From an uncultured Burkholderiales bacterium (lineage in GTDB: Bacteria; Pseudomonadota; Gammaproteobacteria; Burkholderiales; Burkholderiaceae), in contig CAMLJY010000001.1 of NCBI GenBank assembly GCA_946480465.1, forward strand, positions 62,001 to 126,000: 64,000 bases of DNA, given 5' to 3'. The translations under genes were made by a program, and so were the position numbers. Shown piece by piece: positions 26,656-34,524 of the stretch. The first letter of the stretch is position 1. Each line of letters opens with the position of its first letter. The notes under the pieces were generated by a model. It saw only the letters and a list, made by a program, of their open reading frames with translations, did not search any database and was not told the origin of the DNA.

Positions 26656-29022
26656 CTACCGGTGGCTGGGCAGCTCCACCACGTAGGCGTCCACGCTCGC
26701 GCCGCCGCTCCAGTCGCTGCCGAAGAGCAGGCGCGTCCCGCTGGGCGAGATGTTGACGTGCGGCTCCGCCCAGTAGCCGTGGGGCCCTGAGCCGCCGGTC
26801 GAGCGGTGGTGCGCCACGCGGCAGACGCGGCCGTTGTTCAGGTCCGCGAGCAGCAGCTCCTGGTCCAGCAGGTTCTGGCCCAGGCGGTTGCCGGTGACCG
26901 ACACGGCCACCCAGCCCGGCTGCCGGAATGCGTGGCCCGACAGGTGCGTGCCGCTGGGCGGGTAGGGGTAGCCGGTCTTCTGCCCGATCAATTCGGTCAC
27001 GACGCCGGTTTGCAGGTTCTCGGCGATCAGCGTGCCGTAAGGCGCCACGTCGAACTGTGTCGACACCCACACGTCCTGGCCGTTGGCCAGGCGGGTGATG
27101 TCGCCGTGCTCACGCGTATCGGACTTCATGCCGCGCAGGCGGGTGTGCGTGGCGGCGTCCACCACGTCCTGGCCGAACAGGTATACCGTGCCCGAGGGGG
27201 CGATCTGCGGCGCCCCGCCGACGCGGCGCGGCCCCTCGGTGCGCGTAGACAGCCGGAAGGTGAAGCCGGTGTCCGTGCGCGCGGCGTCCAGGCCGCGGCG
27301 GCGCAGGCCGAAGAGGTCGCTGTCCCAGCTGCTGAAGATGGGATCGCCACCCATGTCCACCTTGTAGGCATCGGGGGAGGCGGCGTCAGGGATGTCGTAG
27401 ACCACCTCCTTGTGGTTCGTGTTCACCGTGTACTTCACCAGTTGGCGCAGCGAGGTGCCGGACTGCTCCCAGGCGTGGGTGAAGTAGAGCACCTCCGGGT
27501 CCTTGGCCGACCAGGCGACGTGCTCGATGTCGGTCGGCTTGATGTCCAGCTTGCGCAGGTACTGGTAGCTGCGGCCATCGAACAGGTGGTGGCCGGTGCC
27601 GGGGCCGGAGGTGACGTACAGCAGCAGATAACGTTCGTCGAGGTTCCAGGCCGGCATGGTCGAGTAGGCGGGCTTGGCGATCTTCGAGGCGAAGTCGGCC
27701 TGCACGTCGGTCACCCGCACGATGCGCGTGCCGAACACCGGATCGGTCACCGCCTGGCCCTTCGCCGGCTTGGCCAGCGCGGGCATCGGCCGCGCCAGCG
27801 TGTCCTGGACCAGGCCGGTGCACAGGCCCGCTTCGGCGGGTGCTTCCACCGTCACCGTGGCACTGGCCGTCGCCGAGCCGCTGCCGCCGCTGCAGGTGGC
27901 CGTGTAGGTCGTGGTCGACGACGGCCTGACCGTGGCGCTGCCGCTGGGGCCGCCGCGGCCGCTCCATCCCCCGCCCGCGGTGCAGGACGTGGCGTTGGTG
28001 GACGACCAGCTGAGCACCGACGACTGGCCGGGTGCGATGCGGGCCGGGTTGGCCTCCAGGGTGGCCGTGGGACCGGTGGCCCCGGTGAAGGTGGCCGTGA
28101 TGCTCCTGGCCGCGTCCATCGTCACCTGGCAGCTGCCGGTGCCTGCGCACAGGCTCCAGCCGTTGAAGACGGCGCCCGCGGCCGGCTGCGCCGTCAGCGT
28201 CACCAGCGTGCCGGCATCGAAGGCCTGCGAACACGTGCTGCCGCACTGGATGCCCGCCGGGCTGGAAACGATGCTGCCGGGGCCGCTCACCATGGCCGTC
28301 AGCACCGGGCGCGCCGGGGTGCCGCCGTCACCGCCGTGCAGGGCCTGCACCTCGGCGGCGGACAGGGCCCGGTCGTACACGCGGACATCGTCGATCAGTC
28401 CGACGAAGCTGCCGGCCCGCGCATAGCCGCCGATCGCGGCGCTGCCGCCGGTGCCGCTGTAGTCCGAGGCGGCGGTCGTCACGTCCGCGCCATCGACGTA
28501 GACGCGCTCGATGACGCCGGCCGACTTGACGATCACCAGGTGGTGCCAGGTGTCGGACGAGAGCAGCCGGGACGAACGCTTCTGCCCGCTGCCATACCGG
28601 GCGCGTGCGGATGCCAGCGGGCGGCCGCCCACCAGCGACACCTGCAGGTGGTCGGCGTCGGCGGAGGCGCCGGCGACGAACAGGTGGCGCGTGCCCGTCA
28701 GGCTGCCCGGCCGCAGCCACATCGCCACGCTGCGCGTGCCTCGCACGTCCGAGAACGTGCCCAGCGACACGTAGCCGCCGGCGCTGCCGTTGAAGGCCAG
28801 CGCCTGGCCGAGCTTGCCCGCGGTCCAGGCTGCGGTCACGCTGCCGGGCGCGCCGCCCACCGCGTCGGCGGCCAGCGCGCCCGCGCCTTCGTCGAAGGCC
28901 CAGTGGTGGATGAGGCCTGGGGGCGGCACCTGCGCGTGCGCGGCGGGCGGCACCAGCAGCGTGGCGGCCGTGGCGGCCAGGCGCAAGGTCCAGGAAATTA
29001 CGGCACCGGGGACGTTCGGCAT
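26656..29022 (-). CDS. Secreted multidomain protein: LamG, bacterial repeat, Ig-like and C-terminal beta-propeller
   Basis: The 788-residue product has a signal peptide (LRLAATAATLLVPPAAHAQ) and then a LamG/concanavalin-like domain (about 35-235, LIHHWAFDEGAGALAADAVG, IDDVRVYDRALSAAEVQAL). A cysteine-bearing bacterial repeat follows (VSGPGSIVSSPAGIQCGSTC, with FNGWSLCAGTGSCQVTM). Next is an Ig-like domain (SVLSWSSTNATSCTAGGGW). The C-terminal half, from about residue 400, looks like a PD40/oligogalacturonate lyase-type beta-propeller (YSTMPAWNLDERYLLLY, HVNISPSGTRLLFGSDW). This architecture suggests a secreted or surface carbohydrate-binding protein. Substrate and activity are unknown. The start at 29022 places the signal peptide at the N-terminus. 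Confidence 0.85.
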   Translation of the reverse strand: MPNVPGAVISWTLRLAATAATLLVPPAAHAQVPPPGLIHHWAFDEGAGALAADAVGGAPGSVTAAWTAGKLGQALAFNGSAGGYVSLGTFSDVRGTRSVAMWLRPGSLTGTRHLFVAGASADADHLQVSLVGGRPLASARARYGSGQKRSSRLLSSDTWHHLVIVKSAGVIERVYVDGADVTTAASDYSGTGGSAAIGGYARAGSFVGLIDDVRVYDRALSAAEVQALHGGDGGTPARPVLTAMVSGPGSIVSSPAGIQCGSTCSQAFDAGTLVTLTAQPAAGAVFNGWSLCAGTGSCQVTMDAARSITATFTGATGPTATLEANPARIAPGQSSVLSWSSTNATSCTAGGGWSGRGGPSGSATVRPSSTTTYTATCSGGSGSATASATVTVEAPAEAGLCTGLVQDTLARPMPALAKPAKGQAVTDPVFGTRIVRVTDVQADFASKIAKPAYSTMPAWNLDERYLLLYVTSGPGTGHHLFDGRSYQYLRKLDIKPTDIEHVAWSAKDPEVLYFTHAWEQSGTSLRQLVKYTVNTNHKEVVYDIPDAASPDAYKVDMGGDPIFSSWDSDLFGLRRRGLDAARTDTGFTFRLSTRTEGPRRVGGAPQIAPSGTVYLFGQDVVDAATHTRLRGMKSDTREHGDITRLANGQDVWVSTQFDVAPYGTLIAENLQTGVVTELIGQKTGYPYPPSGTHLSGHAFRQPGWVAVSVTGNRLGQNLLDQELLLADLNNGRVCRVAHHRSTGGSGPHGYWAEPHVNISPSGTRLLFGSDWSGGASVDAYVVELPSHR

Positions 29023-29291
29023 GGGTTGATGCTTCCGATGGTTGTGGTCGCGAGACCGATTCACACGGCTTGGCCGCACCCCGCGGCCGAGAGCCGGGGC
29101 GGAAGCTAGGCGCGCCGGGCGCTGGCGGCATTTCATTTGTTGTCAGCGGCCAGCTGGCCGGCCACCGCGTTCAGGGGGTCGGCAGGCCGGGCGTGAGGAA
29201 GTGGTGGTTACGGCGCTGCGTCAGGTCCCGGGCCGCGCATGAGACCGGCGCCCCCCCCGAGAGGGTGTGGCCGATTCGTTCAGTGCTTCTC

Positions 29292-30248
29292 TCAGGCTGC
29301 GGCGGGCAGGCCCAGGCGGGCCCGCGCCTCGGCCGGCGACGCGATTTCGCGGCCGGCGCGGCGCGCGCACTGCGCCAGCGCTTCGATCATCGGGCCGTTG
29401 CCGGCGGCGCGTTCGCCGCCCGGCAGGTAGAAGCTGTCCTCCAGCCCGGTGCGCAGCATGCCGCCCAGCTCGGCCACGCGCTGGTGCAGAGGCCAGATCT
29501 CGGCCCGGCCGATCAGCGTGGCTTGCCACACGGCGCCCATGGCGTCGTCGGTCCGCTTCCGGGGCGCCTCGGCACCCTTGGGGAGCGGCCCCGGTGTGCC
29601 GGGGGCCGGATTCCCACGGGACACCACGTACTTCGGAAGCCACTGGAGCAACTCGGCATCGCAAGGCATGCCGGAGGCCACGCCCATCACGAAGTTGTAC
29701 TCGGGCAGACCGCTGAACATCCCGGCCTTCAGGTACATGCCCACCGAGCGCACGATGCCGACGTCGAAGCATTCGAACTCGGGGTGGGTGCCGGCCTCGG
29801 CCATCACGTCCAGCATGGCCTGCACCTTGGCCACCGGGTTGTCGAAGACCATCGGCGGCCAGGCCCAGCGGCCGTCTTCGCGCAGCTTCAGGTAGTTCAG
29901 GCTGCCGGCGTTGCAGGCGGCGATCTCCGGCTTCACGCGGCGGATGCAGGCCGCGGGGCCGCTGATGTCCGGGCCGATGACGCCGGTGGTCAGGTTGATG
30001 ATGACGCCGGGGCAGGCATCGCGGATGGCCTGGCACACCGCTTCGGCCAGGTCGGGATCCCAGCTCGGCAGGTGGCCCTTGCCCTCGCCCTGCTGGCGCA
30101 GGTGCACGTGCATGATGGCGGCGCCGGCATGGAAGGCGTCGCGCGCCTCGGCCGCCATCTGCGCGGGCGTCACGGGCACGGGGTGCTGCTTCGGGTCGGT
30201 CAGCACGCCGGTGAGGGCGCAGGTCAGGATGGCCTTGTCGGCATTCAT
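29292..30248 (-). CDS. Beta-keto acid cleavage enzyme (BKACE, DUF849 family)
   Basis: The 318-residue product is a BKACE/Kce-type TIM-barrel enzyme: KAILTCALTGVLTDPKQHP, HAGAAIMHVHLRQQGEGKG with the zinc-binding His-x-His, PGVIINLTTGVIG, PEIAACNAGSLNYLK and MLRTGLEDSFYLPGGERA. Known members condense a beta-keto acid with acetyl-CoA and release acetoacetate plus a new CoA ester, using zinc. It overlaps the biotin carboxylase gene by 4 bp (ATGA) and is the last gene of the leftward operon, in a place where Liu and Atu operons often encode other late-step enzymes. Its substrate may be a late keto intermediate (inference). Confidence 0.9.
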   Translation of the reverse strand: MNADKAILTCALTGVLTDPKQHPVPVTPAQMAAEARDAFHAGAAIMHVHLRQQGEGKGHLPSWDPDLAEAVCQAIRDACPGVIINLTTGVIGPDISGPAACIRRVKPEIAACNAGSLNYLKLREDGRWAWPPMVFDNPVAKVQAMLDVMAEAGTHPEFECFDVGIVRSVGMYLKAGMFSGLPEYNFVMGVASGMPCDAELLQWLPKYVVSRGNPAPGTPGPLPKGAEAPRKRTDDAMGAVWQATLIGRAEIWPLHQRVAELGGMLRTGLEDSFYLPGGERAAGNGPMIEALAQCARRAGREIASPAEARARLGLPAAA

Positions 30249-32239
30249 GGCGTTTCCAGTGCAAGTTCGACCAGCAGCGCGCCGGCGCGCACCGCCTCGC
30301 GCGGCGCGGCATGCACCGCGGCCACGGTGCCGGCGGCCCCGGCGTGCAGCCACATCTCCATCTTCATGGCCTCGATGCTGGCCAGCGGCTGGCCGGCCTC
30401 GACCCGGTCGCCGGGCTTGACCAGCAGCTGCGCGACCAGGCCAGCCACCGGCGCGCGGGCCTGGCGCGGGTCGTCGGCCGCGGCGGCGTCCGGAACCGGC
30501 GAGGGTTCATAAAAGCCAAAGGACGCGGCCTCGCGCACCAGGTGCAGCGTGGCGGGCGCGCGGCCCCGCGGCGGCTCCTCCACGGCATGCCAGCGGCGGC
30601 GCACGCCGGCGTGCTCCACCCAGGCCACGCTGCCTGTGCGCCGGACGAGACGGACGCCGTGCACCCGGCCATCCAGCGTGACCTGGGCCGATCCGTCTGC
30701 CGCCGGCGCCACGCGCATCGTGCGGGTTCGCTCGCCGCACCGCAGCGTGAGGCCGAAGGAGGCCACGCCGGCGCTGCGCAGCGCCGCCGGCGCGCGGGCC
30801 GTGGTGAGCAGCGCCGCCGCGAGCCATGCCTCGTCATCGGGCTGCGGGCGCTGCAGCAGCGGGTGGCCGCTGGTGGCCCAGTCGTCGATGAGCCCGGTGT
30901 GCAGCGCGCCGCGGCGGAAGTCCTCGTGCTGCAGCAGCTCGCGCAGAAAGCGGGCGTTCGTGCGTGGGCCGATGAGCGGCGCGTCCTCCAGGGCGGCGAC
31001 CAGGCGGCGGATGGCGTCGCCGCGGTCGCGGCCGTGCACGATCAGCTTGGCCACCATCGCGTCGTAGTGCGGTCCGATCTCGCTGCCTTCGGCGATGCCG
31101 TCGTCGATGCGCAGCGAGGGCGGGCACCCCGGCGGGTTGGCCGCGGCCAGCGCGGCCGCCGGCTGCCAGTGCAGCACGCGGCCGGTCTGCGGCCTGAACT
31201 GGTCGCAGGGGTCTTCGGCACACAGCCGCGCCTCGATCGCATGGCCGGCGAAGCGGACTTCGTGCTGTTGCAGCGGCAAGCGTTCGCCGGCGGCCACGCG
31301 CAATTGCCACTCCACCAGGTCCAGCCCGGTGACGGCCTCGGTGACCGGGTGCTCCACCTGCAGCCGGGTGTTCATCTCGAGGAAGAAGTGGCGGCCTCGC
31401 TGGTCGACGATGAACTCCACCGTACCGGCACCGACATAACCGACGGCATGAGCGGCCGCCACCGCGTCGCGGCCCATCGCCTCGCGCTGGCCGGCGGTGA
31501 TGATGGGCGAGGGCGATTCCTCGATCAGCTTCTGCCGGCGCCGCTGCGCCGTGCAGTCGCGTTCGCCCAGGTGGATGGCGTGGCCGTGGCGGTCGGCGAA
31601 GACCTGGATCTCGACGTGCCGGCCGCGCTCGACCAGGCGCTCCAGCATCAGGCGCCCGTCGCCGAAGGCGCTCCCGGCCTCGCGCCGCGCGTCCGCCAGT
31701 GCCGCGGGCAGCTCGGGCGCGCCCCGCACCAGCCGCATGCCGCGCCCGCCGCCGCCGGCGACGGCCTTGACCAGCAGCGGCCAGCCCAGGGCCTGGGCTT
31801 CGTGCCGCAGGCGCTCGTCGGACTGGTCCTCACCCAGGTAGCCGGGCACGCAGGGCACGCCGGCCTCGGCCATGCGGCGCTTGGCGCGGGCCTTGTCGCC
31901 CATCGCGTCGATCGCCTCTGCCGGCGGGCCGATGAAGACCAGGCCCGCCACGGCGCAGGCACGCGCGAAGTCGGCGCGTTCGGACAGGAAGCCGTAGCCG
32001 GGATGCAGCGCATCGGCGCCGGTGGCGCGGGCAGCGGTGATCAGCGCATCGATGCGCAGGTAGGACTCGGCCGCCGGCGCCGGCCCCAGCCGCACCGCCT
32101 CGTCGGCCTGGTGCACATGCGGCGCATCGGCATCGGCGTCGCTGAACACCGCCACGGTGCGGTAGCCCAGCGCCCGCGCGCTGCGGATCACCCGGCAGGC
32201 GATTTCCCCGCGGTTGGCGATGAGGATCCTGCTAAACAC
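30245..32239 (-). CDS. Acyl-CoA carboxylase biotin-carboxylase/BCCP subunit (AtuF/LiuD type)
   Basis: The 664-residue product joins a biotin carboxylase (ILIANRGEIACRVIRSARAL; ATP-grasp loop KAVAGGGGRGMRLV; EMNTRLQVEHPVTEAVTGLDL), a middle linker domain and a C-terminal biotinyl domain with Lys626 in SIEAMKMEMW. It is the alpha subunit of a heteromeric carboxylase, with the beta subunit encoded three genes upstream. Methylcrotonyl-CoA or geranyl-CoA carboxylase is the likely activity, given the neighbours. The start is GTG at 32239, whose first bases overlap the stop of a short frame that duplicates this gene's own N-terminus (32232-32357). Confidence 0.92.
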   Translation of the reverse strand: MFSRILIANRGEIACRVIRSARALGYRTVAVFSDADADAPHVHQADEAVRLGPAPAAESYLRIDALITAARATGADALHPGYGFLSERADFARACAVAGLVFIGPPAEAIDAMGDKARAKRRMAEAGVPCVPGYLGEDQSDERLRHEAQALGWPLLVKAVAGGGGRGMRLVRGAPELPAALADARREAGSAFGDGRLMLERLVERGRHVEIQVFADRHGHAIHLGERDCTAQRRRQKLIEESPSPIITAGQREAMGRDAVAAAHAVGYVGAGTVEFIVDQRGRHFFLEMNTRLQVEHPVTEAVTGLDLVEWQLRVAAGERLPLQQHEVRFAGHAIEARLCAEDPCDQFRPQTGRVLHWQPAAALAAANPPGCPPSLRIDDGIAEGSEIGPHYDAMVAKLIVHGRDRGDAIRRLVAALEDAPLIGPRTNARFLRELLQHEDFRRGALHTGLIDDWATSGHPLLQRPQPDDEAWLAAALLTTARAPAALRSAGVASFGLTLRCGERTRTMRVAPAADGSAQVTLDGRVHGVRLVRRTGSVAWVEHAGVRRRWHAVEEPPRGRAPATLHLVREAASFGFYEPSPVPDAAAADDPRQARAPVAGLVAQLLVKPGDRVEAGQPLASIEAMKMEMWLHAGAAGTVAAVHAAPREAVRAGALLVELALETP

Positions 32240-32357
32240 GACCGTGCCCCGCGGGTAAATCGCCTGCGTGCGCTGCGCGCACCATGCGTTCTGGCTTCGC
32301 CGCAGCGGCCTGGCGGCCGATGTCCCCGCGGTTGGCGATCAGGAACTTGTCAAACAT
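32232..32357 (-). pseudogene. Duplicated 5' end of the biotin carboxylase gene, now a 41-codon overlapping frame
   Basis: Starting at 32357 the frame reads MFDKFLIANRGDIG, a copy of the N-terminus found again in the next gene (MFSRILIANRGEIA). It then departs into unrelated sequence (RQAAAAKPERMVRAAHAGDL) and stops. Its ATG overlaps the stop of the crotonase gene (ATGTTTGA), and its stop overlaps the biotin carboxylase start (GTGTTTAG). It may be the original start, split off by an insertion or duplication of 118 bp, and may still couple translation between the two genes. Confidence 0.7.
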
Positions 32358-33342
32358 GATCCCGCTCCGCTGCCGGCGCCCACGCCGGTTTGCGCTTCTG
32401 CATGAAGGCGCTGGTGCCTTCGAGGCCTTCCGAGCCGAGCGCGGCGCGGGCGAACACGCTGGCGGCATGGTTCACCAGGCCGCCGGGTGACTCGAAGCGT
32501 GCGCGCGCCAGCAGTGCCTTGGTCGAGGCCAGGGCGCCGGGAGCGCAGTGCAGGATGTCGCTCACCACGCGTGATAGCGCCGCCTCCAGCGCCGCGCCGT
32601 CGTGCAATTCATGCACCAGCCGCAGCGCCAGCGCGTCCCGGGCATCGAGCCGGGCACCGGTGACGGCCAGGCGCTTGGCCTCGGCATAGCCCAGGCGCTC
32701 GACCAGGAAAGGCGCGATCTGCGCCGGCACCACGCCCAGCGAGGTCTCCGGCAGCCGGAAGCTGGCGCTGGGCGCGGCCAGCACCACGTCGGCGACGCAG
32801 GCCAGGCCGAGGCCGCCGCCCATCACCGAGCCTTCCACCACGGCCACCACCGCCAGCCCGGTCGACGCGAAGGCGACGCACAGCTCGCCGAAGGCCGCGC
32901 TGACGGCGGCCAGGGCGCCGGCCGATTCGGCCTCCCGGCCGCGCGCGGCGGCCATGTCGCGGACGTCCCCGCCCGCGCAGAAATGCCCGCCTGCGCCGCG
33001 CAGCACCAGCACCCGCGCGTCGGCCGAGGCCTGGGCTTCGGTCAGCACGGTGCGCAGATCGCGCACCATCTGCAGCGACATGGCGTTGCGGCTTTCGGGC
33101 CGGTTCAGCGTGATGCGCCAGACGCCGCGCTGCGGGGTGGCGTCCCGGGCGCCGCGCTGCGGCGTGGCGTCCGACGCGCCGCCGGGCGGCGTGGCATCCG
33201 AGGCGCCGCCGAGCGGCGTGGCATCCGAGGCGCCGCCGAGCGGCGTGGCATCCGAAGCGCCGCCGAGCGGCGTGGCATCCGAAGCGCCGCCGAGCGGCGC
33301 GTCGCGTTCGACGAGCAGCGTCTCCATCGCCGTCGCCGCCAT
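32350..33342 (-). CDS. Enoyl-CoA hydratase/isomerase (AtuE-like crotonase) with N-terminal repeat insert
   Basis: The 330-residue product is a crotonase-fold enzyme: WRITLNRPESRNAMSLQM, VLRGAGGHFCAGGDVRDM (oxyanion loop), VEGSVMGGGLGLACVADVVL and FRLPETSLGVVPAQIAPFL. The usual first catalytic glutamate is replaced in GGGLGLAC, while the second (LPETSLG) is kept, as in LiuC/AtuE-type glutaconyl-CoA hydratases. Residues about 15-72 are a repeated insert (PLGGASDAT units) absent from the family, lying between METLLVERD and GVWRITL. It begins 2 bp after the dehydrogenase stop. Methionine 6 (33327) is an alternative start. Confidence 0.9.
   Translation of the reverse strand: MAATAMETLLVERDAPLGGASDATPLGGASDATPLGGASDATPLGGASDATPPGGASDATPQRGARDATPQRGVWRITLNRPESRNAMSLQMVRDLRTVLTEAQASADARVLVLRGAGGHFCAGGDVRDMAAARGREAESAGALAAVSAAFGELCVAFASTGLAVVAVVEGSVMGGGLGLACVADVVLAAPSASFRLPETSLGVVPAQIAPFLVERLGYAEAKRLAVTGARLDARDALALRLVHELHDGAALEAALSRVVSDILHCAPGALASTKALLARARFESPGGLVNHAASVFARAALGSEGLEGTSAFMQKRKPAWAPAAERDHV
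33123..33300 (-). repeat. 27-bp in-frame tandem repeat array inside the crotonase gene
   Basis: Six full units (33123-33149, 33150-33176, 33177-33203, 33204-33230, 33231-33257, 33258-33284) and a partial seventh occur. Units five and six are identical and unit four differs by one base. Each has arms CGCCGC and GCGGCG around a 3-base loop (GCT, CGG or CGA); only the first unit has a mismatch. The array adds nine residues per unit (PLGGASDAT and variants) and keeps frame. Confidence 0.95.
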
Positions 33343-33344
33343 GC

Positions 33345-34499
33345 TCAGTGGCCGCCTTTCGGCAGGGTGCCTTCGAGCTTGCAGATGATGCCCAGCATCA
33401 CCTCGTCCGCGCCGCCGCCGATGGAGCCCAGGCGCGTGTCGCGGTAGGCCATGGAGACGATGTTGTCCCAGGTGAAGCCCATGCCGCCCCAGTACTGCAG
33501 GCAGCTGTCAGCCACTTCGCGCGATAGGCGGCCGGTCTTCAGCTTGGCCATCGAGGCGAGCTTGGTGACGTCCTTGCCGCCGACGTACAGCTCAACCGCC
33601 TTCCAGGTCAGCGCGCGCAGGCATTCCACCTCGGTGCGCAGCTCCGCGAGCCGGAAGTGCACCACCTGGTTGTCGAGGATGGCCTTGCCGAAGGCCTTGC
33701 GTTCGCGGGTGTACTCGATGGTGGCGTCGATCAGCCGGTCCAGCCCGCGCAGCGCCGAGGCGGCGGCCCACAGCCGCTCTTCCTGGAACTGCATCATCTG
33801 GAAGGTGAAGCCCAGGCCTTCCTGGCCGATCACGTTGCGCCGCGGCACGCGCACGTTGTCGAAGAACAGCTGCGCCGTGTCCGACGAGTTCATGCCGATC
33901 TTCTTGATCTTCTGCTTCGTGATGCCCTTCGCATCCATCGGCACGATGATCAGGCTCTTGTTCTTGTGCACCGGTCCGTCGCTGGTGTTGGCGAGCAGGC
34001 AGCACCAGTCGGCCTGCAGGCCGTTGGTGATCCACATCTTGCTGCCGTTGATCACGTAGTCGCCGTCGACCGGCTTGGCGGTGGTCTTCACCGCCGCCAC
34101 GTCGGACCCGCCGCCGGGCTCGCTGACCGCCACGCAGCCGACCACGTCGCCGGCGATGGCCGGTGCCAGGAACTCGCGCCTCAGTTCGTCGGAGCCGAAA
34201 CGCGCCAGCGCCGGCGTGCACATGTCGGTGTGCACGCCGATGGACATCGGCACGCCGCCGCAGTGGCAACTGCCCAGCGCCTCGGCCATCACCATCGAGT
34301 ACGAGAAGTCGAGGCCCAGGCCACCGTATTCCTCCGGGTACTTGATGCCCAGGAGGCCTAAAGCGCCGAGCTTCTTGAAGACCTCGTGCGCCGGGTACTG
34401 CTCGGCGGCTTCCCACTCGGGCACGTGGGGGTTGATTTCCTTGTCGACGAACTTCGTCACCGTGTCCGCGATCTGCTGGTGCTCAGGGGTCAGCTTCAT
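33345..34499 (-). CDS. Acyl-CoA dehydrogenase (AtuD/citronellyl-CoA dehydrogenase-like)
   Basis: The 384-residue product is a FAD-dependent acyl-CoA dehydrogenase: LGIKYPEEYGGLGLDFSYSM, GCVAVSEPGGGSDVAAVKTT (FAD/substrate loop), GSKMWITNGLQADW and RKAFGKAILDNQVVHFRLAE, ending QYWGGMGFTWDN and GGGADEVMLGI. The segment GGVPMSIGVHTDMCTPALARFGSDE resembles my recollection of AtuD, and differs from isovaleryl-CoA dehydrogenases, which have a histidine-serine-asparagine stretch there. It would introduce a double bond before carboxylation. Genes on both sides are 2 to 25 bp away. The exact substrate is an inference. Confidence 0.92.
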   Translation of the reverse strand: MKLTPEHQQIADTVTKFVDKEINPHVPEWEAAEQYPAHEVFKKLGALGLLGIKYPEEYGGLGLDFSYSMVMAEALGSCHCGGVPMSIGVHTDMCTPALARFGSDELRREFLAPAIAGDVVGCVAVSEPGGGSDVAAVKTTAKPVDGDYVINGSKMWITNGLQADWCCLLANTSDGPVHKNKSLIIVPMDAKGITKQKIKKIGMNSSDTAQLFFDNVRVPRRNVIGQEGLGFTFQMMQFQEERLWAAASALRGLDRLIDATIEYTRERKAFGKAILDNQVVHFRLAELRTEVECLRALTWKAVELYVGGKDVTKLASMAKLKTGRLSREVADSCLQYWGGMGFTWDNIVSMAYRDTRLGSIGGGADEVMLGIICKLEGTLPKGGH

Positions 34500-34524
34500 C
34501 GGATGTCTCCAGTCACATTGGACG

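Noticed and set aside
33123..33300. CRISPR array
   Set aside because: Units are directly adjacent with no spacers, lie inside a coding frame, and have no cas genes nearby.
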